Assembly (NCBI GenBank): GCA_035196065.1
Contig: CP136575.1
Coordinates: 2,582,769-2,646,768, forward strand
DNA: 64,000 nucleotides
Reading direction: 5' to 3'
DNA from: Sphingobium sp.
GTDB lineage: Bacteria > Pseudomonadota > Alphaproteobacteria > Sphingomonadales > Sphingomonadaceae
Every line of letters begins with the position of its first letter. Position 1 is the first letter of the stretch. The translations under genes and the position numbers were made by a program. Below the pieces are notes generated by a model. That model worked only from the letters and a program-made list of their open reading frames with translations. It searched no databases and had not been told where the DNA came from. This document shows positions 46,282-56,294 of the stretch, in pieces.

Positions 46282-47844
46282 CTAGTCCAATCCGGCCATT
46301 CGGTCAGCCAGTTTGTCGATATCACCGACAGATTTGACAAAAGCATCCATCGTCGGCCGGGGGCTTTGCTTGCCCGCCTGTTCGGACGATACCAGTATTG
46401 CGACCGATTGCTGATCGCCGCCGGTCAGCCGCGCCTTCATCGTTGCAAGTTTGATTGCAGCGGCGGACCCGCTGGTAACGCCACCAACACGATAGAAACT
46501 CAGCACCTCACGCCTGTGCTGATGCCGCGAACTTATCCGTTCACAGCGGCCATTGGTCGGCGCGGGGCAACCCTCGATCCATGACCAGACGTCACCCAGC
46601 CCTTCAGCACCCTGCCCAAATCCTATCAGTTCGCGGCCCTCGCTCTGCCGGTCATAGACGGCGATGAACAGGTCGGCCGTCTGTCCCTCAACGTTCTGAT
46701 AGCGACCAAGCAGCGTGTGGCTGGCATCGACAAAGCGCGGTTGCCAGGGATGGACTGGGCGGTAATCAACACGCTGCCAGCCAGGAACATCGGGCAAGGC
46801 GATCTGCGCAGGCACTGGGGCGGCGCGCTGCGCGACATAATGCGTCCAGCCGAGGGGAATGAGCAGAACTGCGGCAAGCATCGCGAAAGCCTGGGCCTGG
46901 GGGAGCGGCCTGGGCGCGCGGATGTTCCAGCCATCCACCTTGATCGGCGCTGCGTCGGCGGCGCGATCAAAAAAGGGCCAGCCGGCGCCGAGGACGAGGG
47001 CGATCACAACGCCGAAAAAGACCCAGCCGTAAACGACATGGTCAAAACTGGCGGCGAAATCGACATTACCATGATGGGCAATATAGATCGTTCCAAAGGC
47101 CCGAATGCCATTGGCAATGATTGGGATCACAATACAGGCCGCCATGAACGCGATCCGGCGCGGCCAGTTGCTGAAGCACAAATTGGCGACCAGCGCCCCC
47201 AGCGCCACCATGGCAATCAGGAATTTAACGCCCGAACAGGCCTCCGCTACGCGGAACAGCGCCGTCGGGGTCGAAATATAAATGCCATCGATATGGGCCG
47301 GAACGCCGGTCAGCCCAAGCAACCACATGCAAATGTCCGCCGTCAGGATTTGCAGTGCGGGCACAAATTCTTCGCCAAATGGTACAAGGAACAGCATGTA
47401 GAATAGCGGGAATAGCAGGCCAAAAGTCACCGCCGGGCCGAGAAGCAGAGCGACGCTGCCCTGCAGCATCATGACCAAGGCCAAATGCCTTGCCAGCGCG
47501 ACTTCGCCGGCATTGCCCAACATCCAGCCCAGCGCGCCCGCACCAATCCAGAGCAGCGGCAAAGCCCACAGCTGCGGCTGCAGTTTGCCAAGCTCTGCCT
47601 TGCGCTGGTCAACCAGCCACCACAGGATCGGCAGGATCAGCAGGCAATGGTTGAAGGTCGAACTGTTCCACCAGATTGCCGCCATATCGCCCGCATCGCG
47701 CCAGAAAAGCGCAAGTATGAAGGCCCAGGCAATTGCCAGATTCCGAAGCGCGCCCTTCCACTCCACGCTGGCGAAGCCAAGGGCCGAACCGGTCATGGCG
47801 TCTTTGCCATCAACCGGAAGCGAAGCCGCATCCGGGCCGCTCAC
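46282..47844 (-). CDS. xrtA: Exosortase A fused to an EpsI domain
   Basis: The 520-residue protein has an exosortase domain of about eight membrane helices. The catalytic Cys203 lies in AEACSGVKFL, with Arg248 in NGIRAFGTIYIAHH and His269 in DHVVYGWVFF. After about residue 300 comes a periplasmic EpsI/DUF3485 part (VPGWQRVDYRPVHPWQPRFV, LFIAVYDRQSEGRELIGFG). The enzyme cleaves PEP-CTERM sorting signals and transfers the proteins in the envelope; EpsI accompanies exopolysaccharide synthesis. It overlaps the glycosyltransferase gene by 4 bases. Confidence 0.94.
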   Translation of the reverse strand: MSGPDAASLPVDGKDAMTGSALGFASVEWKGALRNLAIAWAFILALFWRDAGDMAAIWWNSSTFNHCLLILPILWWLVDQRKAELGKLQPQLWALPLLWIGAGALGWMLGNAGEVALARHLALVMMLQGSVALLLGPAVTFGLLFPLFYMLFLVPFGEEFVPALQILTADICMWLLGLTGVPAHIDGIYISTPTALFRVAEACSGVKFLIAMVALGALVANLCFSNWPRRIAFMAACIVIPIIANGIRAFGTIYIAHHGNVDFAASFDHVVYGWVFFGVVIALVLGAGWPFFDRAADAAPIKVDGWNIRAPRPLPQAQAFAMLAAVLLIPLGWTHYVAQRAAPVPAQIALPDVPGWQRVDYRPVHPWQPRFVDASHTLLGRYQNVEGQTADLFIAVYDRQSEGRELIGFGQGAEGLGDVWSWIEGCPAPTNGRCERISSRHQHRREVLSFYRVGGVTSGSAAAIKLATMKARLTGGDQQSVAILVSSEQAGKQSPRPTMDAFVKSVGDIDKLADRMAGLD

Positions 47845-49028
47845 AACAATGTCTCCAGCGCCGCCAATGGCACGTCCCAGCCATAATTTTTCACGACATG
47901 GGCGCGGGCTGCCTGTCCCAATGCGACCCGCCTGTCGGTATCAGCAAGTAGTTCGCACACGATCCTTGCTTCGTCCAAGGCCGAACCCGCTATCCGGTAA
48001 TGGATGCCGTCTTCCGCCATAATCCCTTCGGCGGCCGCCGCCGAGGCAACCACCGGCTTCGCCATCGCCATGGCCTCCAACACCTTATTCTGGACACCCC
48101 GGGCAATCCGCAACGGCGCAACCACCACATCGGCGCCGGCAATCCATGGGCGGACATCATCAACTGCGCCGGTCACTTGAACACCAGGCAAAGCCGAAAG
48201 CTGCGCCACCGCAGGCGCAGGGTTGCGGCCGACAATAGCGAATGTCGTTCCGGGATGGGCGGCACGGATGGCCGGAAAAGCATTGTCCGCGAAATCGGTC
48301 ACCGCCTCGATATTGGGGCGGTAATCCATCTGGCCGGTGAAGACGATCAGTGGATCGGGAAATGGCGGATGCAGCTTTTTGAAGGGTGCAGCCGGGTCGT
48401 AAAAGCCGGTGTCGATGCCATTGCCGATTGCGTGGACATTGCCAGCGCCACTGCGGGCGCGGAACAGCGCGGCTTCGGCTTCGCTGACAAAGAGGCAGGC
48501 GTTGGCCCGGGCTGCGACTTGCGCTTCATAGCCGGCGAGCTTTTCTCCTTCACGCTGATGGATCCAGCGCATCAAGGCGTTTCCTTCGCCGGCATAGCTT
48601 TCGAATTTGGCGCTATCAACGTCGACAAAATCCATGATGATGCGACCGATATAATCACCCGGCACATATTGCGCCATCTGCCCCGAAAACACAAAGACAT
48701 GGCTGATCTTGCCGCTGCCGAGCCGTTCATCAATCCAGCGCTGAAACGATTTGGAAGCAAAGGACGTCAGCGATACCGGCTTGCCGCTGGCCAGCGCCTC
48801 GATGCCGGCGAGCCATTGCGGCTTGGCGCGCAGTTCGACATGCAGCGAGGCAAGCCCTGCCCGTTCGCGCTCTGCACAGTCGAGATCGCGTTGGTCATCG
48901 GCAAAGGCAGCGACATGGACCGGAGCAAGCGAGCGCAGCTTTTGCAGCAGATGAAAAGAACGGATCTTGTCTCCCCGGTCTGCAGGCCAGGGAATACGGT
49001 GGGCCAGAAACAATATCTCTCGCATCAT
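47841..49028 (-). CDS. XrtA-system glycosyltransferase (GT4-like sugar transferase)
   Basis: The 395-residue GT-B enzyme starts ILFLAHRIPWPADRGDKIRS, the signature of the sugar transferase of PEP-CTERM/EpsH1 loci. The C-terminal half shows VFTGQMDYRPNIEAVTDFAD, FAIVGRNPAPAV and the donor-binding VAPLRIARGVQNKVLEAMAM. It probably adds a sugar to the lipid-linked repeat unit. It overlaps genes on both sides by 4 bases, implying tight translational coupling. Confidence 0.93.
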   Translation of the reverse strand: MMREILFLAHRIPWPADRGDKIRSFHLLQKLRSLAPVHVAAFADDQRDLDCAERERAGLASLHVELRAKPQWLAGIEALASGKPVSLTSFASKSFQRWIDERLGSGKISHVFVFSGQMAQYVPGDYIGRIIMDFVDVDSAKFESYAGEGNALMRWIHQREGEKLAGYEAQVAARANACLFVSEAEAALFRARSGAGNVHAIGNGIDTGFYDPAAPFKKLHPPFPDPLIVFTGQMDYRPNIEAVTDFADNAFPAIRAAHPGTTFAIVGRNPAPAVAQLSALPGVQVTGAVDDVRPWIAGADVVVAPLRIARGVQNKVLEAMAMAKPVVASAAAAEGIMAEDGIHYRIAGSALDEARIVCELLADTDRRVALGQAARAHVVKNYGWDVPLAALETLL

Positions 49029-50098
49029 CCCAGACCTCTGGAAATCCAGGGCCCGGCAAGATTGGCGAGCGGCAGCGGCATTTTCTGCCAGATCGAGACA
49101 AAGGCGCTGTATTTACCGCTGGTCGGATTGACATCACGGGGCGCCACGCCATCTGTAGTACGCGTAGAATAAGTTAGAGGTTCCGGCCGAAAGCCCCAGT
49201 TTTTCTTGAAAAAATAGGCACCAGATTCAACCTTCGACCGGCCGAAATCAAAGCGTGTGCAGCCTTTCCGGCGCGCATGATTCATCAGCGCATAATACAT
49301 CACATCATTCGCACGCAGCGCCCTGGCTGCCCAGATGCCGCCGCCCCAATAGGGCATGACCGCGCCCTTGTGATACAGGCTGAGCACGCTGGCAACCGGC
49401 GCGCCATTGAACAAAACCGTCAATATGTCGGCATCATCGCCAAAGGCTGACAGCGTCTGCGCCATCAGCGCGCGGGGGAATACAGGCGTTCCCAGATTGC
49501 GCACGCTTTCGGAATAAATGCGATAATGCCAATCAAGATCCCGCGAACCGCTGCCGGTTTCAATGGTCAATCCGCCGTCCAGCCCCTTGCGCACCTCTGC
49601 GCGCTGCTTGCGCGGAATGGTGAGCAGTTCAGCTTCATCATCGACAGCCAGTGCGCGTTCGAAATTGGCATGCGCTTCGGCTTGCAGCGTCCACCCATGG
49701 AGGGGGATTGCGCCGCCGCGCAATTCGGCGGTGGTGCAGCGTTGTTCAGACGCCAGCGACCAGAGCGAGTCGGCCAGTCGGTCTGCGATCCCTTGCGTCC
49801 CTGCCAATATGCCGCCGCCCACGGCAAAACCCGAAGAAACCAGCGCATTGCCGAAAAGCGGTGATTTTATCGCATGGCAGGGCACAAGCCCGACGATCTG
49901 GCCCGCATCATTTTCGGCAACGAGCATGAAAGCGCGATTGCCCGTTGCCACCTCTACCGCGCGCAGCCATTGGGGGCGATGAAAAGGCGTCGATTGTGGA
50001 TGCGCCAACACCCAATTGTCGATCTGGCCGCGATCGGATTGATCCGACAAATCCGCCTGACGAACTATAATATGTTCGTTGACCATTGGCGCATTCAT
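49025..50098 (-). CDS. XrtA-system FemAB-like aminoacyl/acyltransferase
   Basis: The 357-residue protein with two GNAT-like halves (THPFHRPQWLRAVE-like start; VLFNGAPVASVLSLYHKGAV, MPYWGGGIWAARALRANDVM, CTRFDFGRSKVESGAYFFKK) matches the FemAB protein linked to exosortase A loci. Related enzymes transfer amino acids from aminoacyl-tRNA or acyl groups. In this locus it may decorate the polysaccharide. It overlaps both neighbours by 4 bases. Confidence 0.92.
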   Translation of the reverse strand: MNAPMVNEHIIVRQADLSDQSDRGQIDNWVLAHPQSTPFHRPQWLRAVEVATGNRAFMLVAENDAGQIVGLVPCHAIKSPLFGNALVSSGFAVGGGILAGTQGIADRLADSLWSLASEQRCTTAELRGGAIPLHGWTLQAEAHANFERALAVDDEAELLTIPRKQRAEVRKGLDGGLTIETGSGSRDLDWHYRIYSESVRNLGTPVFPRALMAQTLSAFGDDADILTVLFNGAPVASVLSLYHKGAVMPYWGGGIWAARALRANDVMYYALMNHARRKGCTRFDFGRSKVESGAYFFKKNWGFRPEPLTYSTRTTDGVAPRDVNPTSGKYSAFVSIWQKMPLPLANLAGPWISRGLG

Positions 50099-50937
50099 GC
50101 AATTCTTGTCCGCTCGCGCTCGACAATATGGTCAAGCCGATCCCATTGGAAATCCCCGATCAGCCGTTCAAGCTTGCCCGCCATTGCGTCCAACCGGCTA
50201 TAATGCCGCAATTTGGACCGCAGAGATGCATTGGCAACGCGTGGCTGGCCGGGGTCGATTTCCCAAGGGTGGAAATAGATGATTGCCGGCCGCTCCTCCC
50301 GATTGACCTGGCGGATCGCCCAGCGTGAATAGGCATAAGGCAAGAGGCGGAAAAAGCCGCCACCGCCTGCGGCAATGCGGCGCTTCCCCAGCATTGCGGT
50401 GGTCACGGGGATTTCAACAAGGTCGCTCCCCGAAACCGGTTTGAAGGCAAAACGGGGCGCGTCTGCCCAGCCATAATGATCATGGGCAATGGGATTGATG
50501 CTCGAAGAATAGAGATAACCCTGTTCCGCGATGATCTGATGTGCCCAATGCGTGTCTTTGTTGATCGAGAAACTGGGCGCGCGATAGCCGCGCACCGCGG
50601 CACCGCCCAGATCTTCAATTGTCTTGCGCGACCGATCAAGATCGTCAGCAAATTGCGCCGGTGTCATCGTAAAGACGCGGTCATGGGCGCAACCATGATT
50701 GGCCAGTTCATGGCCCGCAGCCACGATCCGCTGCATCAGTTGCGGATAGCGTTCAGCAACCCAGGCCAGCGTGAAGAAGGTAGCCTTAATGCCAGCTGCG
50801 TCGAACATTTCCAGCAATCGATCAGTATTGCATTCCACGCGGCATTCGCGCGCAGGCCAGCTATCGCGCGCGATCACATCCTCGAACGCGCCGACCTGAA
50901 ACCAGTCCTCCACATCGACCGACAAGGCATTCAGCAA
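50095..50937 (-). CDS. XrtA-system polysaccharide deacetylase
   Basis: The 280-residue NodB-fold (CE4) enzyme has the first motif in NALSVDVEDWFQ, and NHGCAHDRVF (about 80-90) carries the metal-binding His pair. GYRAPSFSIN (about 115-124) and IYFHPWEIDPGQP near the end complete the family set. It probably removes acetyl groups from the exopolysaccharide. The start at 50937 is a TTG, with GGGAGG seven bases upstream and no ATG nearby. It overlaps the FemAB gene by 4 bases. Confidence 0.93.
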   Translation of the reverse strand: MLNALSVDVEDWFQVGAFEDVIARDSWPARECRVECNTDRLLEMFDAAGIKATFFTLAWVAERYPQLMQRIVAAGHELANHGCAHDRVFTMTPAQFADDLDRSRKTIEDLGGAAVRGYRAPSFSINKDTHWAHQIIAEQGYLYSSSINPIAHDHYGWADAPRFAFKPVSGSDLVEIPVTTAMLGKRRIAAGGGGFFRLLPYAYSRWAIRQVNREERPAIIYFHPWEIDPGQPRVANASLRSKLRHYSRLDAMAGKLERLIGDFQWDRLDHIVERERTRIA

Positions 50938-50961
50938 CAGCGGGCCTCCCCATCATTCGGA

Positions 50962-52092
50962 TCAGGCTGCACGCACATCGCGCATACGGGCGGCCATCGA
51001 ATGGTTTTCCTTTTCCATCCAATCGATCAACATGGCAAGCACGCGGCGCATCGTGGCATCTTGTTCTGCCATCCGCACTTCCATTTCGGCAATGCGCGCC
51101 TGTAAACTCACGTCGACACCTGCGCTTATTGTCGGCACCGCCGCCAGATGCGACGGCATGGCGACGACATTGGCGCTGTCGATTGCAGCGGCTGGTTCCT
51201 CTGCAGCATCGACGACCACCGCGGGCAGATCGACAGCCAATGCCGGTGCCTGCGACGACATCGGCGCTTCATAAGCGAAAGGCTTGCCCGCCATGTCGGC
51301 GATCACCGCCCCGACGAGCGGACCATCGATCATATCGATCTGCTCAACCGCACCCATCAGGAGGCAGCGGTTCATCAGCGCATTAAGCTTACGCGGTATG
51401 CCTGTTGTTTCGTCATATAGTGCCGCATAGGCATCGTCCGAAAGTTGCGGACGGCCGGTCCAGCCAGCCTTGCGCAGCCGGTGCTGGACATAGGGCTGGA
51501 CTTCATCGGCATCCATGGCTTCCAGATGGTGCGTTGCAATCACGCGCTGGCGCAGCTGCTCCAGTTCGGGCGCGGTCTTTACCAGATCGCGAAATTCGGG
51601 CTGGCCAAGAAGGAAAATCTGCAGAAGCGGCATTGATCCCAGCTGAAAATTGGAAAGCATGCGCAATTCTTCCAGTGCATCGATCGCCAAATTCTGGGCT
51701 TCATCGACCACCAAAAGGCAACGACGGCCGGCGCGCGCTTCTGCATGAAGGAAATTTTCGATGGCTTTCAACGCCGATGCTTTATCAAGCCCGCGCGTGT
51801 CGATGCCATAGCTTTCCGCGACCATTTGCACCAGATCGACCGCGTCCAACTGACTGGTGACGATCGTTGCCGCAGTCAGGCGAGCGCGATCGATCGTCTG
51901 CATCAGATGGCCGACCAATGTCGATTTGCCAGAGCCCACCTCGCCAGTGATGACGATGAAGCCCTCACCCTGTGCCAGGCCATATCCCAGATAGGACAAA
52001 GCCTTGCGGTGCGTTCCGCTTTCAAAATAATATTGCGGGTCGGGTGTCAGTTGGAAGGGACGTCCCGAAAGGCCATAAAATTGATCGTACAT
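50962..52092 (-). CDS. XrtA-system ATPase (ExeA/GspA-like AAA)
   Basis: The 376-residue protein begins MYDQFYGLSGRPFQLTPDPQ, then FIVITGEVGSGKSTLVGHLM (Walker A) and CLLVVDEAQNLAIDALEELR (Walker B). It matches the secretion-type ATPase of exosortase A loci. The last 110 residues are Ala/Pro/Val-rich and end in a helical segment with MEVRMAEQDATMRRVLAMLI. It may energise or regulate polysaccharide assembly. 24 bases separate it from the deacetylase. Confidence 0.93.
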   Translation of the reverse strand: MYDQFYGLSGRPFQLTPDPQYYFESGTHRKALSYLGYGLAQGEGFIVITGEVGSGKSTLVGHLMQTIDRARLTAATIVTSQLDAVDLVQMVAESYGIDTRGLDKASALKAIENFLHAEARAGRRCLLVVDEAQNLAIDALEELRMLSNFQLGSMPLLQIFLLGQPEFRDLVKTAPELEQLRQRVIATHHLEAMDADEVQPYVQHRLRKAGWTGRPQLSDDAYAALYDETTGIPRKLNALMNRCLLMGAVEQIDMIDGPLVGAVIADMAGKPFAYEAPMSSQAPALAVDLPAVVVDAAEEPAAAIDSANVVAMPSHLAAVPTISAGVDVSLQARIAEMEVRMAEQDATMRRVLAMLIDWMEKENHSMAARMRDVRAA

Positions 52093-52118
52093 TGTATCAG
52101 ACTTTCCTGTCCGTTGGC

Positions 52119-53825
52119 CTAGAAGCTGTAGCGCAGACCGAGCAGCGCAGATGCGGTGACATCGCTGGCGAAGTCTTCTTGCTTCACACTATCAATTCCG
52201 ACGGCCGCCGTTGCTGAAAGGCCGCGCCAAAGTTGGCGGTAATAGGCAGCATTTGCGCCGACATTATACACGTCCGACGCAAGGCTGAAGCCGGGGTCCA
52301 CCCAATTGCCATAGACATTGGTTTCGAAGCGCGAGCGCCGGTCAAGATCACGGCCGAGGAAACCAGCGACATAATAATTTTCATCAACCAGACCATCGAG
52401 CTGCGCCTGTGCGCCAAGACCTGAAGTGAGGAATTTCTGTTGGTTATAGCCGATAGCTAGCCCGCTTTCCCAACCGCCGCTGTTGGTGACGACCGATGCC
52501 GCAACGCCGCGCGAGCGGAAAGCGGCAGAGCGCAGCGATCCCAGCGCATTGTTGAAGCAGGAAGCCCCAGCCGCGCCAAAGGCACAGCTGCCGATATCAC
52601 CCGACAGCGGATTGCGGATGCTGTTGAACTGGGTTGGCAACGCGTTGAGGCTGCGGCTGAGCGAGCTACCAAAGCCGGTCACTGTGTCATAGACCGAGAT
52701 ATTGGCGGCGAGCCGTTCATTCGGCTGATAGCTGAAGCTGCCAAAATAAGTGTCGGTGCCATAGCGGCGACCGTAACGCGCCTCGAGCGAGGTGCGGTTG
52801 CTGGGCCGCCAGAGTACGCCGGCATCCCAGATCAGCCCGTCGCTTTCATAAGCGATCAATCGGGGCGATGCCGGATCGGTAACAAACCGTCCGCTTGGCG
52901 TGATGATCGGATTGCCCAGCGCATCGCGCAACGCATCACGTTCGCTGATGCTGATATCCTCATAGCCCACGCCACCAACGGCCGCGAGGGTCGGGGTGAT
53001 CGGCACGGTCACATCTGCGCGCGCATATTTGGCATCGAAACGCTGGTCGAGTTGGCTGGCATCCTCACGATCCCATCCCGCACTGACCGCCCAACCAAAG
53101 GGCAAATTACCCGGCTGCATGCCGACCGAGGCCATAGCGGAATGGCTGACGCTATCATCGAAAAGGTCGGCCGCAAGCTGGCCGGGGGGCAGCGGGCCAA
53201 CATCATTGGCGTCAACCTTGGTGTAGCCTGCACGATAAGCGGCATTGACTGAAAGGTCACCGACCTGTGCCGCAAAGGTCGGTCCGGTATAGACCGAATA
53301 AACCTGCGTCACATTATCCTGATTTCCAAGGATGGTTCCCGGTGTGCCGACGCGATTGTCGATACGAGACCGCGTTGCGATACCGCCCGCCTCAATGCTG
53401 AGGTTACGGGTGATCGCGACCGAACCGCGTGCAAGGCCGCTGATATTGTCTTGCCCTTGGACATCATCATCATAGCCAATCAGCCGTTCATAACGGACAT
53501 TGACCTGCGCCTCTGCCCGCCTGGTGTTGATTGCTGCATCGACACCGGCGGCGATGGTCGAATAGGTCAACACCTCTCCGCTGCCACCGACATCAACCAG
53601 CAAGACCTGCTGCGCCTCAATATAGGGGGTGACTTCAACACGGGCACGATCCCCGCGCCGCGCTTTCTTGGGCGCTGGTGCGTTGCTGACCGGCGATGCC
53701 GTTGCGCTATCGTCGGTCGGTATCCAGCCACTTTCCAGTGATTGTGCCTGGGCAGGCGCGACAAGGGCAATCACCGATGTCGCAAGCATGAGACCGCCTA
53801 GGCGGAAAAATCTGCGGTTGAGCAT
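52119..53825 (-). CDS. XrtA-system outer-membrane beta-barrel protein
   Basis: The 568-residue protein has a signal peptide (ending APAQAQS), a short Pro/Ala-rich linker and many amphipathic beta-strands, closing with LLGLRYSF. The terminal Phe and locus position match the putative outer-membrane protein associated with PEP-CTERM/exosortase A systems. A role as polysaccharide exporter or barrel anchor is inferred. It begins two bases after the kinase gene. Confidence 0.87.
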   Translation of the reverse strand: MLNRRFFRLGGLMLATSVIALVAPAQAQSLESGWIPTDDSATASPVSNAPAPKKARRGDRARVEVTPYIEAQQVLLVDVGGSGEVLTYSTIAAGVDAAINTRRAEAQVNVRYERLIGYDDDVQGQDNISGLARGSVAITRNLSIEAGGIATRSRIDNRVGTPGTILGNQDNVTQVYSVYTGPTFAAQVGDLSVNAAYRAGYTKVDANDVGPLPPGQLAADLFDDSVSHSAMASVGMQPGNLPFGWAVSAGWDREDASQLDQRFDAKYARADVTVPITPTLAAVGGVGYEDISISERDALRDALGNPIITPSGRFVTDPASPRLIAYESDGLIWDAGVLWRPSNRTSLEARYGRRYGTDTYFGSFSYQPNERLAANISVYDTVTGFGSSLSRSLNALPTQFNSIRNPLSGDIGSCAFGAAGASCFNNALGSLRSAAFRSRGVAASVVTNSGGWESGLAIGYNQQKFLTSGLGAQAQLDGLVDENYYVAGFLGRDLDRRSRFETNVYGNWVDPGFSLASDVYNVGANAAYYRQLWRGLSATAAVGIDSVKQEDFASDVTASALLGLRYSF

Positions 53826-53827
53826 GG

Positions 53828-54778
53828 TCAGGCTCCATATCCGTAATAACTGCCGAACTTGCGGCCAGTCGGGGAAAACTTGGTTTTATTGAGAAGCAGC
53901 TGGATATTGTCGCAGCCGCTGAGCAAAGAGAGCGCATCGCGCAGCGCCGTATCAGTCGTGACGTCGGCGTGAACGACCATCACCGCTTGCCCAACATGCA
54001 AAGCCAGCACCGAGGCGGGCGATGCCGCAAGCGCGGGCGGGGAATCGAAAATGATGATGCGTGTGGGATCATGCGCCGTCAGCCGGTCCAGCACCGCCGC
54101 ACTGTGCGCAGCCGCAAGATATTCGGTGTCCTGATTGGTCTGGCGGCCCGCCGGAAGTACCGACAACCCGGCAATGTCAGTTTCAATCACAAGATCTTCG
54201 GCATCTATTGTCGGGTCGGCCAGCGCATCCATCAGGCCGCGCTCGCCTTCAATGCCAAGCCGCGACATGATGCTGGGCTTGGCAAAATCGGCATCGACCA
54301 GAAGAACGCGGTTATCCTTCTCGGTCGCCATCGACAGAGCAAGGTTCAACGCACAGAAAGTCTTCCCCTCATTGGGGTTGGCCGAACAGATCAGGATGCG
54401 TTCGCCATTCTCAATGGGTTCGAACCCCTTCCCACCCCGCGCAGCCAGCAGAAGCTGGCGCTTGACGATACGGAACTCTTCCGAAAGCCCGGTAACGGGG
54501 CCTTCCGGAACGATATAGTTCGACGCGCGCAGGCGTTCGCGGTCGACATTGGCCTTGAGCTTATGGAAATTGGGTGCGCTCACAGCTTCGCGCAGTTGCG
54601 GTGCGGCAACGTGCTGCGCACCAGGCTGAGGCTCGACGGCAACCGGCGCAGGATCGGCGGCAGGCGGTTCGGGGCTGCGCAAGGCCGAACGGAAATCGTA
54701 AATCTCGCTCGCGCGCTCAAGCAAGGATGCAGGCGGCTTGATCGGACTATGATTGTTCATTTTATCGGGTCCTGTCAT
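53828..54778 (-). CDS. XrtA-system CpsD/CapB-type tyrosine kinase
   Basis: The 316-residue BY-kinase has a disordered Pro/Ala-rich N-terminus (about 1-90), Walker A SANPNEGKTFCALNLALSMA, Walker A' VLLVDADFAKPSI and Walker B IIIFDSPPALAAS. It ends in a tyrosine-containing tail GSYYGYGA, the probable autophosphorylation site. It would control chain length with the adjacent Wzz-like protein, overlapping it by 4 bases. A second ATG (54760, MNNHSPIK) is possible. Confidence 0.93.
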   Translation of the reverse strand: MTGPDKMNNHSPIKPPASLLERASEIYDFRSALRSPEPPAADPAPVAVEPQPGAQHVAAPQLREAVSAPNFHKLKANVDRERLRASNYIVPEGPVTGLSEEFRIVKRQLLLAARGGKGFEPIENGERILICSANPNEGKTFCALNLALSMATEKDNRVLLVDADFAKPSIMSRLGIEGERGLMDALADPTIDAEDLVIETDIAGLSVLPAGRQTNQDTEYLAAAHSAAVLDRLTAHDPTRIIIFDSPPALAASPASVLALHVGQAVMVVHADVTTDTALRDALSLLSGCDNIQLLLNKTKFSPTGRKFGSYYGYGA

Positions 54779-56277
54779 GCTGCCATGCCGCGCTGGATGA
54801 ATTCAACCACAAGCAGGACGGCAAATACGCCCACCAGCGCTGCACTGCCCCCGGCAAACTGCCGCAGCTTGCGCTTACGCTCGATGCGCTGCGCACTGGT
54901 CAGCATCTGCGAAATCGATCCAACCACCGGCAGGCCGCTGGCTTTTTCCAGCTTCGCCGCTGTGGGAAAACTTGTCTGCAAATGGCCGAGCGCAAAGGCA
55001 ATGCCGGCGCCGGCGCCTATGCCAGCGAACAGCACCATGGCGAGCAACAAGGGACGGTTCGGTTTCGCCGGTGCAGACGGGACACCCGGTTCATCGACAA
55101 CCTGAAACTGGACGGTGCCAGTCTCGGTCTCCACCTGACCGCGCAGGCGGATCGCCTCCCGGTCGGTGAGCAGCTTGTCATATTGCGCCTTCAGCACTTC
55201 ATAATCGCGGCTGATGCGCGAATATTCCGCCGAAAGGCCGGGTTCGGAAATCTGCTTTGCAGTAAAGTCGCTAATCTGTGCCTGCAACGCGGCCTTGCGT
55301 GCGGTCAATGCCGTAACCGACGCCTGCCGTTCGGCGAGCATCGATTGTAGCGAGCTATAAGCGGGATTTGGCATACCCCCGGCCCCGCCACCACCGCCGC
55401 CCTGCGACCGCAGGATGGAAATCTGGTTGCGGATCGCGATCACGTCCGGATGGCTATCGGTATAGCCCCGTGCCTTCATCCCGGCGAGCTCTGCATTGGC
55501 TGCGGCGACCGGGCTGCTGCCACCACCGCCGGCCATCGAAAGCGTGCGCGGCGTGCCGGCAAGCTGGCCGTTCAGCGCAGCAAGCGCGCTGCGTGCCTGG
55601 ATCAACTGTGAATCAAGTTGAGACATTTCCGCCCGTGCGGCCGCCATCTGGGCGGAAATCGATCCCGTGCCGTTGCCGGGAAGCATGCCCATATTCTGGG
55701 TCTCGAAAGCCACGCGTTTCGCTTCGGCTTCCTGCAACTGCTTCTGCCGCGCTTCCAACTGGGCATCGAGGAATTTCATCGTCTTTGCCGTCTCGGCACG
55801 GTCGCCAGAGATATTCTCCTCTTCAGCAATATCGATCAGCTTTTGCACGATATCGCGCGCCATGCCCGGCGAGTTATGCTGCGCGGTGATCGAGAAGACG
55901 TTTTCGTTGGTCATGTCCGCCTTGACGGCAATGTCCTGACGCAGCTTGGCAATTGCGCCTGCAAGTTCACCTTCCGAAACGACTGTCCGGCCGAGGTCGG
56001 TACCCTTGACGACGCGTTCCAGATTGGCCGAACTGCTGAGTGACTGCTGCAACTGTTCGATCGCCTTGCGCCGTTCGCCGGCGGTGATGCCGACCTTTTC
56101 GTCAAGCACCGTTTGCGGGCGTACCATGATGCGCGCCGAGGATTCATATGTTGAAGGTATAAGCGCGACAATCAGCCAGCCGATCAGACACACGCCCCAA
56201 GCGATGGCAAGCGCCAGCCAGCGCCTGTGCCAGACGCTGTGGACTGCGATACGCAGTTCATCGTAGAGGCTGGTCAT
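54775..56277 (-). CDS. XrtA-system polysaccharide chain-length determinant (Wzz/PCP-like)
   Basis: The 500-residue inner-membrane protein has a helix at about 17-37 (WLALAIAWGVCLIGWLIVAL) and a second near 415-435, with a long coiled periplasmic part between them. VDEPGVPSAPAKPNRPLLLA is the proline-rich motif before the second helix. A third hydrophobic stretch lies near the end. It pairs with the downstream kinase to set polymer length. Confidence 0.93.
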   Translation of the reverse strand: MTSLYDELRIAVHSVWHRRWLALAIAWGVCLIGWLIVALIPSTYESSARIMVRPQTVLDEKVGITAGERRKAIEQLQQSLSSSANLERVVKGTDLGRTVVSEGELAGAIAKLRQDIAVKADMTNENVFSITAQHNSPGMARDIVQKLIDIAEEENISGDRAETAKTMKFLDAQLEARQKQLQEAEAKRVAFETQNMGMLPGNGTGSISAQMAAARAEMSQLDSQLIQARSALAALNGQLAGTPRTLSMAGGGGSSPVAAANAELAGMKARGYTDSHPDVIAIRNQISILRSQGGGGGGAGGMPNPAYSSLQSMLAERQASVTALTARKAALQAQISDFTAKQISEPGLSAEYSRISRDYEVLKAQYDKLLTDREAIRLRGQVETETGTVQFQVVDEPGVPSAPAKPNRPLLLAMVLFAGIGAGAGIAFALGHLQTSFPTAAKLEKASGLPVVGSISQMLTSAQRIERKRKLRQFAGGSAALVGVFAVLLVVEFIQRGMAA

Positions 56278-56294
56278 CCGCTACGTCGCCCCTC

